64,000 nucleotides of DNA from Lamellibrachia columna (GCA_963662155.1 OY759270.1:55712874-55776873); one strand, 5' to 3'. Shown: positions 1-12,560, counted from the first letter of the stretch. Numbers and translations: made by a program. The notes: generated from the sequence alone by a model not told the origin.

Positions 1-848
1 CATAAGTTAAGTTTAGATGCCAACAGCATGGACACATACTATTGGCAAGTATACGAATAATCAAATGCAGATTAAGGCAAAAACAATGTGCCTTCAACCA
101 TGCGAAAACGACCAGCAAAGCTGAAGACTGGGAGACATTTAGGAAACTGAGAAGACAGGCCCAAAGGGAAACTAGATAATCATACTGGAATTATGTTAGG
201 TCTACATGCCTCTCATCTATAAAAAAATGAAGCTTCATTAAGAAATTTAAAAACGATACAATAGGTATCACAGCCCTTAAAAACCAGGGTCAACTATATT
301 CTGAAACTATAAAGAAAGCTGAGATTCTTAACGAGCAGCTCCAATCTGTTTTCACGATTGAAGACCCATTAAATGTCGACACAGGTCACATATTCCCATC
401 AATGCCGACTATGGAAATCACCCTGGAAGGAGTGTTAAAACTGTTGAAGGACCTTGATGAAGAAAAGACTTCAGGTCCGGATGAGCAGTAGATGAAATTG
501 CACCAGACTTAACACTGATTTTCAAAAAGTCTCTAATCACAGGAGTAGTTCCATCAGATTGGCTCACTGCCAACATATCTCCGATCTTCAAAAAAGGAGA
601 TAGATCTATATCTAGTAACTACCGACCTGTCTCGTTTACATCCATATGTTGTGAGGTGATTGAGCACATCCTGTATTGCAACACTATGAAACATCTTGAT
701 CATTATAATATCTTAACTGACAAACAACACGGATTCCGCAAACATTACTAGTGTGAGACTTATCCAAACTATACATGACCTGGCTCAATCTCTTGACAAA
801 AGAACCCAGATAGACATAATGGACTTATCAAAGGCCTTCGATATGGTA

Positions 849-1560
849 GGGGAGACAGGGGATAGTTGTATAGAGGGGCAAGTTGTTACATACTCGTTTT
901 ACGAAATCATAGCACACATATGGAGATACCATCGACAGTAGTTTATCAGAAGTCCACCAGTTGACAGCAGACACACTGCCTAAAAATCGGGAGTTAAGAA
1001 GACAAAATTAATGAGGTGTGGAAAAAAATTACTTCTTAGCCACCTAAAACTATTTGGGTGAGCACATGATATCATCTCACGCAGCCACTTTTTGTGTTTT
1101 GTGAATGAAACTTCAAACATGTCTACTATATAGTATATAGGGTTATGCCAAGTAGAAGTTACCCTAAAATTCTGGATTCACTTGCAAAAAAATTGTGTTT
1201 GGGGCAAGTTGTTACAATTGTATTGGGGCAAGTTGTTACAACAATGACAACGCTCGAGCGGCTCGTACCGATGGTTTAGCCAGCAAGTTGTGTGCTGACA
1301 ATGATTGAAAGAACACAGTTTATTTAACCATGACATTTGAACACTTTATTTCACTTGTGAAGCCGTGCGTACTGGTTTATAACTGTAAATGCCAGCAGCA
1401 TCAAACTAAACTGGGAAACTTCACATATCTACCTACCTAATGGTATATTTAACAAGAATAATGAATTGAATGTATGCGTTGACAGAAATAATGCATCTAA
1501 TATACTTTTTGCAAAAAGTGACTTTAACTGAAAATTGTAACAACTAGCCCCAGTCTCCCC
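849..1560. mobile_element. Non-autonomous TIR DNA element (about 712 bp) inside LINE
   Basis: The ends are inverted repeats. The left end reads GGGGAGACAGGGGATAGTTG; the right end, reverse-complemented, reads GGGGAGACTGGGGCTAGTTG. Both are flanked by TA (847-848 and 1561-1562), as in TA-targeting elements of the Tc1/mariner type. The 16-mer GGGGCAAGTTGTTACA occurs at 875-890, 1201-1216 and 1225-1240, and a near copy is inverted at 1537-1551, so subterminal repeats are present. No transposase frame is visible. It interrupts the LINE reverse transcriptase, and adjoining LINE sequence is missing, so an insertion plus a deletion is needed. The family name is an inference. Confidence 0.7.
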
Positions 1561-1841
1561 TACTGCACAAACTCAACATTAATAGAAACAACATCGCACA
1601 CATACTTAGGTGTAGAAATCACACTGAACGTCAAGTGGGGGAATCATGTCAACCCTATTATGGCCAAAGCAAATAGGGCCCTGGGATTGATTAGATGTAG
1701 CCTTTATTCATCTCCCAAATACCTCAAATCAACAGCCTACCAAACCCTTGTTATCCCTCACCTTCTGGGACTCACTACACACAGGAACTTAAAGATCAAA
1801 TCAAGAGAGTCTAAAGAAGATCGACCCGCATTGCATGCAAA

Positions 1842-2369
1842 GACTACAAGTGAACCAGCAGTGTAACATCAGTGCTGAAGTCCCTCCAAAGACTACAAGT
1901 GAACCAGCAGTGTAACATCAATGCTGAAGTCCCTCCAAAGACTACAAGTGAACCAGCAGTGTAACATCAGTGCTGAAGTCCCTCCAAAGACTACAAGTGA
2001 ACCAGCAGTGTAACATCAATGCTGAAGTCCCTCCAAAGACTACAAGTGAACCAGCAGTGTAACATCAATGCTGAAGTCACTCCAAAGACTACAAGTGAAC
2101 CAGCAGTGTAACATCAGTGCTGAAGTCCCTCCAAAGACTACAAGTGAACCAGCAGTGTAACATCAATGCTGAAGTCCCTCCAAAGACTACAAGTGAACCA
2201 GCAGTGTAACATCAGTGCTGAAGTCCCTCCAAAGACTACAAGTGAACCAGCAGTGTAACATCAATGCTGAAGTCCCTCCAAAGACTACAAGTGAACCAGC
2301 AGTGTAACATCAGTGCTGAAGTCACTCCAAAGACTACAAGCAAACCAGCAGTGTAACATCAATGCAGTG
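1842..2369 (+). repeat. 49-bp minisatellite, about 11 copies, derived from LINE coding sequence
   Basis: The unit starts GACTACAAGTGAACCAGCAG and recurs every 49 bp (for example at 1842 and 1891) with few substitutions. In the LINE frame one unit codes the tail stretch KDYKxTSSVTSxLKSLQ, where x at the fourth position is a TGA. The last copy runs on into unique LINE sequence (LQWDALENRRK), which shows that the unit was taken from the ORF itself. Confidence 0.95.
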
Positions 2370-2424
2370 TAACATCAGTGCTGAACTCCCTGCAATGGGA
2401 TGCCTTAGAAAACAGGAGGAAGGT

Positions 2425-2572
2425 GGCCAGACTCTCCATGTTCCATGTAATCCACCACGGCCAAACTCTCCATGTTCCATGTAATCCACCACGGCCAGAC
2501 TCTCCATGTTCCATGTAATCCACCATGGCCAGACTCTCCATGTTCCATGTAATCCACCACGGCCAGACTGCC
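2425..2572 (+). repeat. 34-bp minisatellite, 4 full copies, derived from LINE coding sequence
   Basis: Copies begin GGCCAGACTCTCCATG at 2425, 2459 (one change), 2493, 2527 and a partial at 2561. The unit codes ARLSMFHVIHHG-like LINE tail sequence. 34 is not a multiple of three, so the expansion breaks the frame. A further 18-bp duplication (GTAGCCTCATTTAACAAT) lies at about 2628-2663. Confidence 0.93.
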
Positions 2573-2859
2573 ATTCCTGCAAAAAATTCTTACACCCAGT
2601 TAATCGCCACTCCAGAAATCTACACAATGTAGCCTCATTTAACAATGTAGCCTCATTTAACAAAACTGCCATAAATACTTTTTCTTCCCACAAATGATAC
2701 GTGACTGGAATAATCTACCATTAACCATTGCTAACATATCAAATATAAAATTTTTCAAACAAGAAGCGTTTAAACATCTACGCACCTAGAAAGATCAATT
2801 TCATTGCTATTAACTGCATCTACATGCCCAATTCCTTCTCGGTTGGCTCTAAAAGAGCA

Positions 2860-3795
<936 letters not shown>

Positions 3796-4624
3796 GGTCA
3801 TTTTCAGAACGTCTTGCACTTACCGCCATGGAGGTTCAGCACATTATCATGGGAAATAATAATTTTTATAATTTTATTCATTACTAATTAAATGGTTGAT
3901 ATCAAGCATAAGTTTAATTAAAATTATGAATTTTGCTATATCTATGGTATATTTCACCGTTTACCTCAGCATAATCTGTCACATTCACACTAGTCGGACG
4001 CATGCCCGGTGCGGTTTGCTGGTTTCGAAGAAGGGGTTATCGACGTAATAAATATAGATTCTGGGCAAACGATTAACGGTAAGACACATATTGGATATAT
4101 TAAGCATACCGTAAATCGTGATTGATTCAAACAAAACAATGGTTCAACTTTATTCCTGATAATAACGTTGTTTAGGACCCTACTGACGTCTCGTCAACAC
4201 CAGAACAAAACAGAATTCACCACTACACTACCACTACCAGGCTAATGTGACAGCTCCGAGTCTGTACCAGTTTAGTAAGCAAGGGGCTGACATGTAGTCA
4301 ACACACTGCATTGACTGCAGTACGCTTTAAATACAGCTAACTTACTACTAATGTGTTTCACACTGATTTTTTAATTGACTACAACAGTAGCCATTTATTT
4401 TTCCTGCTTTATTTCAAATTATGCCGTATGGGCATGGTTGTTTTAGCCTATTTTCTCGAGTCTTTTTCGCAGACCACGATATTATTACAGTGTTTACCAA
4501 AGCCAAAGGGGCGTGTAAATGTGCCAAAAAATACTAAATGGCAATGAAGATGAATTCTTCACTATTAGCCAAAGAAACATGGGGATTGTAACAAAGTTCA
4601 ATCGTATAGTATAGAATATTACAC
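3796..4624. other. Unique non-coding sequence
   Basis: I see no RNA gene, no element ends and no coding frame beyond about 65 codons here. It lies between the compound microsatellite and the second LINE fragment. Confidence 0.6.
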
Positions 4625-5543
4625 GTCTAAGATGGATCCAGGCGTTCTTGTCTGACCGGGTACAGCAGGTCAATGTAAATGCCTTTAAAATGGTACAAAT
4701 TCTGAGTGGGCAAATATAACAAGTGGTATTCCACAGGGCAGTGTCTTAGGACCGATCCTATTTGTTTTATACATAAATGATCTTCCTGAGAATATAGTTT
4801 CGAATGTATATATGTTTGCGGATGATACAACAGTTTTCAAAATGATTACTAGTCCAGTTATTGGAAGGTCCTTTACTATGAAAAATATTCCTTACGAGGA
4901 AAGACTTCAGAGATTGAAACTTCCTACACTTGCATATAGACGAACTCGTGGTGATATGATTGAGGTATATAAACTGCTCCATGGGAAATATGACAGTGAT
5001 GTATCTAACATTGTCAAGCTGCACAAAGACAGTAATACAAGGGAAGGAACAAGGGGTCATAGTTTGAAATTGTTTATAGAACGTGCTTGTACAAATGTTA
5101 GAAAAGAAAGCTTCTCACTTAGAGTTACCAGATTATGGAATGATCTACTGGAAGTAGTTGTAACTGCTCCAAGCGTCAATTCATTTAAAAACCGTCTAGA
5201 TAGACATTGGAGTATTGAGGAGTTTCTCTACAACTACAAAGCTGCCTTGCCAGGAAATCGTAGAGCATTCCAAGGGAAAGTTCAAGATCTGACCACCGAG
5301 GCCACTGCACACGGTCAGGAAGATCTGACCACCGAGGCCACCGCATACGGTCAGGAAGATCTGACCACCGAGGCCACTGCATACGGTCAGGAAGGTCTGA
5401 CCACCGAGGCCACCGCATACGGTCAGGAAGATCTGACCACCGAGGCCACCACATACGGTCAGGAAGATCTGATTACTGAGGCCACCGCATACGGTCAGGA
5501 AGATCTGACCACCGAGGCCACCAGTCAGGAAGATCCTAAGTAA
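4625..5543 (+). mobile_element. CR1-like LINE fragment, RT palm joined to C-terminal domain
   Basis: From TGG at 4632 the frame gives WIQAFLSDRVQQV. After a shift it gives [14 protein letters not shown] and the catalytic YMFADDT box at about 4809-4830. A 243-codon open frame (4812-5543) then passes straight into the LINE C-terminal domain ([41 protein letters not shown]). The usual segment between FADD and the C-terminal domain, several hundred bases, is absent, so the copy has an internal deletion that kept the frame. The last 85 codons are a tandem repeat. It belongs to the same broad group as the LINE at 38745-43640, with diverged sequence. Confidence 0.85.
5286..5531 (+). repeat. 36-bp in-frame minisatellite at the LINE C-terminus, about 7 copies
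   Basis: The unit starts GATCTGACCACCGAGGCCAC. It is 36 bp long, so it stays in the LINE frame and codes the 12-residue repeat [12 protein letters not shown]. Copies differ by single bases (GCA/GTA-type changes; one unit reads [12 protein letters not shown]). The frame closes just after the array (TSQEDPK, stop). Confidence 0.95.
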
Positions 5544-7595
5544 GCAACGATAAATTCAACCCAAAATCCAGTAGGTTGAGTAGAGTATAATATAATGGAA
5601 TAATACATTCGACTTTGGCTTCACACAACAAGTCTTCCACAGCAGTAGTACCGCAGCAAAAGATGATGTAAAGAGAATCCTCATCCTCGAGAATGATCGA
5701 GCTGGAATATGGACAGATTAAATTTTTTTTATAAATTTTGAAGAATAATGGATGTTATTATAAGGATAGTCTTATATGGAACATGGAAACCCGAGCAGGT
5801 AATAAAATAATATCCTTCCCTGTCTCTACATGCCATACTGTCAATACAGTATAACCCGAGTGTAATATAAAATGACAGTTTATATAAAGTTCTGCATTAA
5901 TGTTTTTAAAAATCACACAGTTCTGGATCTGGATGTATACTTGTCATGTTACTTGGCAAAGTCCTGCAAGGATATTGCACTGAGATTTGTTGTTCTCTTC
6001 TTTGTCCTTGAAGTCTCAGGTGAGGCTGAATACAGGCCAAAAGTCTATACTTATATAAGGGGTGAGAGTTAGCAAGTCATTGAAGGTAGCCGACAGCTTC
6101 TTAGGTAGCCCACTTTCTAATCAACACTTTAATGATAGAATGTAAATACTTTGAAGATAGAATCAACAAGGCAGGATCAATACAATGTAATACATAATAC
6201 TAAATAAAATACAGTATACAATTGTACAGATTGTTTTGTTTTTATAACATGGTACACCAACAGTCTACGCGAAAAGTCTCCAAACGTGACAGGACATCAG
6301 GTCCTGTGAACTGAACAGTTTATAGGAACTGCTGATTTTTCACAGGACCTGATTTTACCTCCAAATATTACTAAAATGGCGTCACGCCCACCACGTGGAT
6401 ATATATGTATAAGTGGCACCACGTGGCGCCAGCCTAGAGAAACTAACCAGGTTCCTCATTAATTCACCAGAAGCGCTCCGCGCACCAAATGGCACCAAGA
6501 CTATTAATATGACCGGTTATTATTTCAGTGTCGAATGACCGTTCAGTTACATGTTGAGCGTCGATGTGATTGATTAAAAATACAATGAATGTTCCCTATT
6601 GATAACACTTCAGCTAAGTTTTGGCAACATTTCTTGCAATGTAAAACGTGTCACAAACACACAATTTATGGTTAACATAAATGCTATGTAGCCAGGACAA
6701 CACTTCTGAGATGTTTATTTTTGCTGCGTCTAAAATATTGCAGCTCCATAAATATTTCGAGTCACCATGCGGGCGAGCCACTGTAGAAAAAAATTTAAAA
6801 CGTCCGAAGCCGTTTTTGGGCGCAATTGGCGACCGGGCAACCGCTAAATCTCACCCCAAGTTTTCATACTTTGTGATAAGCCAGTATTTTATTGAACTCT
6901 TGCTTTAGCGCAACGTATGTGTAACAAGAACAATGAATATTTTACTAATTTTGTAAAAAAAATTCGTCAAGTTAGCAGTAAGTAATCTCAATATATGTGG
7001 TTTGAAGACAATCAGGCTGAAGACAATTGATACTCATATTAGGGTGATTCCAGTGTTACATGTGTGACATTCAGACAACATTTTTCATCTTTAAAAATCT
7101 GCAGATACGTGTTTCTTTATTGATGACTTTTAATTTTGATCATGGCATTGTTCTACATATTGTTTAATAGGTAGGGTAGGCAAAATAATTGTTTCATCAA
7201 TAATGGATATAAAAAAATATATTACATGGAGCGTTACGTGTATGATGCAGAAAAATTAAAATTAAGATGGCTGCATTAGTTATTGCTAATAGTCTGTGAA
7301 GTTATGGAAGTATGTTAATATGTTGCTTTATCATTATTAAGCATAAATGTATAGGTATAATATGCATATTAATATGACTGATTGGTTATTTTTTTCATAA
7401 AAAAATATAAATGTGGCGTTAAGTGTGTGACGCATTTTCGTTATGTGTGTGATGCATGTGAAATAGACTTAGTAATGGACAATTTTCTTAGTTGATAATG
7501 ACTGTTTACATAACAATATGACATTTATAGTTTGCGTTATAATAACACAACATAATGAGGTAAGTTAATTGTTATAAAACAAACAGTTATGTAAC
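5544..7595. other. Mostly unique non-coding sequence
   Basis: AT-rich sequence with no convincing gene. Two local features stand out: a 15-bp-arm hairpin (6296-6353), and two CCACGTGG E-box palindromes (6390-6397 and about 6419-6426) either side of an ATATATA stretch. Whether they mark a promoter cannot be told from sequence alone. Confidence 0.5.
6296..6353. repeat. Perfect 15-bp inverted repeat (hairpin)
   Basis: ATCAGGTCCTGTGAA (6296-6310) is repeated in reverse complement at 6339-6353 with a 28-nt loop. No T-run follows and no element ends are visible, so the role is unknown. Confidence 0.8.
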
Positions 7596-7603
7596 ATATA
7601 AAC

Positions 7604-7961
7604 CAGGGTTGAAAAAAATCATGATTTAAAAAAAAATCAGATTTTTTAATTTAAATCAGATTTTTTATTTATTTGATTTTTGTGATTTATTTGATTGTTT
7701 TAAAATCTGGTATACACAATGTCATAAAATATTTTACTTTCATGCTATCTGGTGTCAATACAGCTACACAAGTGTGCGTATTTTATGCTTTTGTATTAAA
7801 AAACATACAAAACTTTGTTGATCTCGATGCTTGTAAACAATTATTTGTGTTAAATTCATATAAATCAGCGATACAAAAACGGAAGTAAAAAAAAAGAAAA
7901 TCATAAATCAATGATTTTTTTGGAGCGATTTAAATCAAATTATTTAAATCAAACAACCCTG
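7604..7961. mobile_element. hAT-like MITE with perfect 8-bp target site duplication
   Basis: The 358-bp element begins CAGGGTTGAAAAAAATCATG and ends CAACCCTG. The ends are inverted, and the subterminal AAATCA/TGATTT blocks also mirror each other. It is flanked on both sides by ATATAAAC (7596-7603 and 7962-7969), an identical 8-bp direct repeat as made by hAT transposases. CAGGG ends with TGATTTTT-rich subtermini are typical of hAT MITEs. There is no transposase frame, so it would depend on an autonomous relative elsewhere. Confidence 0.9.
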
Positions 7962-7969
7962 ATATAAAC

Positions 7970-9022
7970 AATAAGATCTGATCCTTTTCATCTTATCTTT
8001 ATTCACCAAACCCACAAACAAAAACATAATTTATACAAGCATAATTAAAAAAAACATTTTGTCTAGAGTGTTAAGCCTCATAGAACTTATTATCAAACAT
8101 GTAGTTTGTAAACAGTATCAGTTTTACTGACCTATAGCTGTGTGCCAATCTGTCACCATTTCAAAGCTCATTAAATATGAACTCTGGAGCATTTTTATTA
8201 TTATCTCTGCTCCAGAGAAAGCTCTTCATGGTATACTCCTGATGTAAGTAATAAATTATAGTTGTCTGTATGATAATAATAATAATAATATTTTTTATTT
8301 TATATAGTGCCAGATCCAATTTGTTTTATTGTTTGTGGTGCTTTACAAGACAAATAGTTACAAAATTACTAAATAAATATGCAATTCTTTACAAATACAT
8401 TATAATATGACTAATGTAAATATATATAATTGAAATAATGTACATGAAGTTATAATTAATAAATAAATATATAAATAGGTTAATACATAATTAGTGCAGG
8501 AACTACCATGTTGGACTAGAATGAGAGTTGATAAAAATTAGTATTTGGGCATGCCTTGAAAGTAGAGAGAGTGTCTGACAATTTAATGTCATTATGCAGA
8601 TATTGATCAGGAAGTAACTTAGAATTCTGTTTTGATGATAAACTATTTTCAAAGAATAAATCAATTATTTTATGGAAGATTTTTCAGAAATCCTATTTTC
8701 TTATAAACATTGAACATTTTGATTTTTTATGCAGTTGTTGTTCAGTATTAAATAAAATTATCTGTCAATGTAGATCAACAAGAGTAGCTAGGTTATAAAA
8801 ACTTATATTGTTAATTGTATCGCTGCAAAATCTGATTGATAAATGTAGTTGAGAAAGACAACCCAATCCCCGGTTGGCTTTACGGAAAAAATTTGCTCGC
8901 GTTCTACTTCTACAGAATCCCCAGATGTGGGATATCACTATTGATAATTATGGCTACCCGTCTTGACACGGTGCATATGGTCAATGATAAATTTGACAAT
9001 TGAGTCATTATCAATTGAGGTG
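7970..9022. other. Unique sequence with an (AAT)n-tailed retroelement-like end
   Basis: AT-rich non-coding sequence. At about 8272-8360 an ATAATAATAAT run is followed by TTTTTTATTTTATATAGTGC and GGTGCTTTACAAG. This is the antisense look of a common animal retroelement 3' tail (stem plus AAT repeats). The element body cannot be traced further. Confidence 0.4.
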
Positions 9023-9138
9023 CAATACCCAATGTATCAATACCCAATGTACAAGTACCCAATGTACCAATACCCAATGTACCAGTACCCAATGTACCAG
9101 TACCCAATGTACCAGTACCCAATGTACCAGTACCCAAG
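9023..9138. repeat. 15-bp minisatellite, about 8 copies
   Basis: Unit CAGTACCCAATGTAC (early copies CAATACCCAATGTAC) repeated without gaps. The array abuts the 43-bp array that follows. Confidence 0.96.
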
Positions 9139-9144
9139 TTTCTC

Positions 9145-9622
9145 TGCCTGACATGCCTTCAGGTGCACACTGAAGAATGTCTGTTACTGCCTGACACGCC
9201 TCCAGGTGCACACTGAAGAATGTCTATTACTGCCTGGTACACCTCCGGGTCCACACTGAAGAATGTCTATTACTGCCTGGTACACCTCCGGGTGCACACT
9301 GAAGAATGTCTATTACTGCCTGGTACACCTCCGGGTCCACACTGAAGAATGTCTATTACTGCCTGGTACACCTCCGGGTGCACACTGAAGAATGTCTATT
9401 ACTGCCTGGTACACCTCCGGGTGCATACTGAAGAATGTCTATTACTGCCTGGTACACCTCCGGGTGCACACTGAAGAATGTCTATTACTGCCTGGTACAC
9501 CTCCGGGTGCACACTGAAGAATGTCTATTACTGCCTGGTACACCTCCGGGTGAACACTGAAGAATGTCTATTACTGCCTGGTACAGCTCCGGGTGCACAC
9601 TTAAGAATGTCTATTACTGCCT
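9145..9622. repeat. 43-bp minisatellite, about 11 copies
   Basis: The unit starts TGCCTGGTACACCTCCGGGT and ends GAATGTCTATTAC. Period 43 was checked at 9145 and 9188. Copies are more diverged at the left edge (TGCCTGACATGCCTTCAGGT) and nearly identical in the centre, as expected for an array growing from within. Confidence 0.96.
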
Positions 9623-9938
9623 CGTGGACTACTGCAAGCTTATCGCCGATAATGAATACTACTTCTTACAACTGCTGCTCAAACTCTGCATCCCTGAGTG
9701 TAGAAAAACAGGTCACCAAACGAAAAGTCAAAAGAGAAATGGCAACTATCGGCTACACTCGATTTATGTAGGTAAATTTTTAATGAACGAATCAAAAAGC
9801 AGGTTATGGATTCACGCGTGGTGATTCCGTGCATAGTGTGTATGCCGTTTCTGTATGCAGCGGAATAATTATGCAGCGCAAAAAAATAAAACGCCCGGTG
9901 TCAGTACTTCATTACATTTACAAAAGTAACATGTAATT

Positions 9939-10680
9939 CTACTTCATTACAAGTAGAAGTAGATCCATACAAATCTACTTCGTTACAAGTAGAAGTAGAT
10001 CCATACAAATCTACTTCGTTACAAGTAGAAGTAGATCCATACAAATCTACTTCGTTACAAGTAGAAGTAGATCCATACAAATCTACTTTGTTACAAGTAG
10101 AAGTAGATCCATACAAATCTACTTCGTTACAAGTAGAAGTAGATCCATACAAATCTACTTCGTTACAAGTAGGAGTAGATCCATACAAATCTACTTCGTT
10201 ACAAGTAGGAGTAGATCCATACAAATCTACTTCGTTACAAGTAGAAGTAGATCCATACAAATCTACTTCGTTACAAGTAGAAGTAGATCCATACAAATCT
10301 ACTTTGTTACAAGTAGAAGTAGATCCATATAAATCTACTTCGTTACAAGTAGAAGTAGATCCATACAAATCTACTTCGTTACAAGTAGAAGTAGATCCAT
10401 ACAAATCTACTTCGTTACAAGTAGAAGTAGATCCATACAAATCTACTTCGTTACAAGTAGAAGTAGATCCATACAAATCTACTTTGTTACAAGTAGAAGT
10501 AGATCCATACAAATCTACTTCGTTAGAAGTAGATTTGTATGGATCTACTTCTAACGAAATCAAGTAGAAGTAGATTCATACAAATCTACTTCGTTACAAG
10601 TAGAAGTAGATCCATACAAATCTACTTCGTTACAAGTAGAAGTAGATCCATACAAATCTACTTTGTTACAAGTAGAAAGT
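9939..10680. repeat. 36-bp minisatellite, about 20 copies, with one inverted unit
   Basis: The unit contains TACTTCGTTACAAGTAGAAG followed by TAGATCCATACAAATC. Period 36 was checked at 9941 and 9977. One unit at 10526-10558 is inverted. As a result 10500-10521 and 10526-10547 form a perfect 22-bp inverted repeat with a GTTA spacer. A long minus-strand open frame here is just the 12-codon repeat and is not called as a gene. Confidence 0.96.
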
Positions 10681-10730
10681 AAAAAAAACTACCCAAGTAA
10701 AGTAACAAAGTAGATCTACTTCGTTACTTA

Positions 10731-10826
10731 CCAGCTCTGGTACTAATCCACCACCAAGTAACTAGTTGGTTACGGATTAGTACCAGCTCTGGTACTAATC
10801 CACCACCAAGTAACTAGTTGGTTACT
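10731..10826. repeat. 52-bp tandem duplication with internal palindrome
   Basis: Two copies start CCAGCTCTGGTACTAATCCA at 10731 and 10783 (the second partial). Each carries GGTACTAATCC and, inverted, GGATTAGTACC, plus the partial palindrome GTAACTAGTTGGTTAC. Confidence 0.85.
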
Positions 10827-12239
10827 ACTCCTGCAAGCAATAGAAACAAAATCTTTAACTTTCAATATGACAAGGAAGTTCAGTTTTCAAGATTAATTAT
10901 TTTCACCGAATAAATTAGTTTACAGACAATTTGTGCACATTAATATTTTCTTTCCACCCACAATTTGTAATGTTATGCATATTGGTAAAGGAAAGAGTCT
11001 TGGCAAAGTAATAAGATGACATGTGGCATGTAATGCTATGTCGACAGCAGAGGTGTATTAGTTTGATGTGTACAGATTGGATGAAAGTAATTCACCATAG
11101 AGGGGCTGCACTATTGCTAGCATGTGTTAATTTGTTGATACGAACTTCATTAATTTAGATTTATTGATGAATAATGTCTGACTTGTCAACTGTGTGACAA
11201 GAAGGCCCTACACAGCTTTAAAACTGCCAGTGAATATAATTCAACTATAAAACAGGCTTGTCATCAAATGCATGTCAATACAAAGGCCATTTTCCAGGAT
11301 CACATTCAAATGCAAATGTTTATGCATTATATATGCATCATAATTATATTAGCAAAGCTACATGTTCTAATATAAGCATCGTACAATGTAATACAACTAT
11401 ATACACCATGGTCTTACATAGAAAGTGGATTTACAAGTCAGACAATGATTCTAAAATCTGCAGAGGATTCTGCTAACTACAGGGCACTGTTTCAAAGTCT
11501 GACAAAGAGCATGTTTTGCAACTGTATTTACAATTCATGCAATGTGAATGTTGATTTTATTAATGATGAATTTGGGCATTTGAAATATAACATGTTTGGG
11601 GGTTGCATTCAAATACATGCTCTCTGTTGAGTCTGGATGATATAGTTTAGCTATTGCACGAATAGATCAATTTTAATGTAAATGTTTGTGGTGTGCAATC
11701 AAATGCACTGAAAATGTAACAACTGCATTTGAATATGCATGGCTACTGCATACCATCCAAAATGTGCATTCAAATGGATTTGCATTTGTTAACAAGTCCG
11801 CTACCAAATAATATTTAAATGTAATATTACTGATTATCATTTTACTCAAATATTTTTGATATATTATCAGATCACGATATGGGTGAAATTTCCAACATAA
11901 GGTTTTGCTATCGACTCTTGTCTTGGAGTAAAAGATATGTTGGTTCTATTGCATTAATTATTTCTGATGGACAGGATGCAAAATATCTGATTCAAGCATA
12001 ATTTACAGTAATGAAGAACACATGAAATAAAAATTTATTAATCGGGTATTCAGCATAAGTGTAATCTTTGTTCAGCACACTTAGATTTTAAAATACTGTC
12101 AATGTGTGTGCTCTATATTGTACATAACACCAATATAATTAATAGAATAACATTTAATTATAAATATAAAACAAGAAAATCGATCACTGCAAATCTCCAA
12201 CACAGAGAACGTCAACACACAAGTGTCCACCACCACTAC
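10827..12239. other. Unique AT-rich sequence with scattered TGCATTCAAATG motifs
   Basis: No coding frame is recognisable. Between 11265 and 11790 variants of CATTCAAATGCA and its reverse complement recur at least seven times with irregular spacing, perhaps an eroded satellite. Confidence 0.4.
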
Positions 12240-12560
12240 TCTACGACAGTGTCCATCCATTTCCGGGACGCTGCTTCTTCACCGTCCAGATCTTGAAGGC
12301 TTCCTCATATGAAAGCGTTCTTAACTGTCGTGAGACAGTGCTTCACGATCCGGGCGGTATGAGCGATAATCGCCGACTTCGCGTGATACGTGATAGTTCC
12401 CAGTGACGCTTGCAGTCACGAAGTCCATCTGGCGCTTCTCGATATTTTGTGTTTTGTCAAATTGTCCTTCTTGGGCTTGGCGCAGTTCTTCCCAGTGACA
12501 AACACGTTCTTTGCTTTCGCATGTACACAAACTTTGTAGCGAAAGATGTGGCTTTAGCTA
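12240..12560 (-). pseudogene. Possible zinc-finger transposase relic (ZNF862/hAT-like)
   Basis: The minus strand from about 12520 reads KAKNVFVTGKNCAKPKKDNL followed by TKHK and then a stop. This resembles the last half of the cysteine/histidine finger of hAT-derived ZNF862/ZMYM-like proteins. After a frame change, further weakly familiar sequence follows (HCLTTVKNAFI), then another stop. With at least two breaks it cannot be functional. The assignment rests on a short pattern from memory and may be wrong. Confidence 0.35.

Larger units (their letters stand above)
1..2789 (+). mobile_element. Decayed LINE (non-LTR retrotransposon) RT fragment, 5' end outside window
   Basis: Reading in shifting + frames gives LINE reverse transcriptase. 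At about 225-480 the pre-RT linker is seen (LKNQGQLYSETIKKAEILNE, then KTSGPD). At about 500-740 come the finger motifs (IFKKGD, NYRPVSFTS, QHGFRK). At 753-846 the palm A motif is STKAFDM-like (here MDLSKAFDMV). At 1600-1760 is the thumb region (YLGVEIT, ANRALGLIRCSLYS), and at 2390-2789 the C-terminal tail (LQWDALENRRKVARLS, then RDWNN-like, then a TAG stop near 2787). About 500 bp of palm coding, including the catalytic FADD box, is missing where a TIR element sits at 849-1560. Stops and frameshifts are many, so the copy is dead. The tail coding has been expanded into two minisatellites. The endonuclease part would lie left of the window. The clade is Jockey/CR1-like by general motif style; I cannot assign it more finely. 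Confidence 0.85.

Noticed and set aside
6390..6426. Promoter with paired CACGTG E-boxes and TATATA
   Set aside because: The motifs are real but no downstream gene is recognisable within several kb, so a promoter call is not supported.
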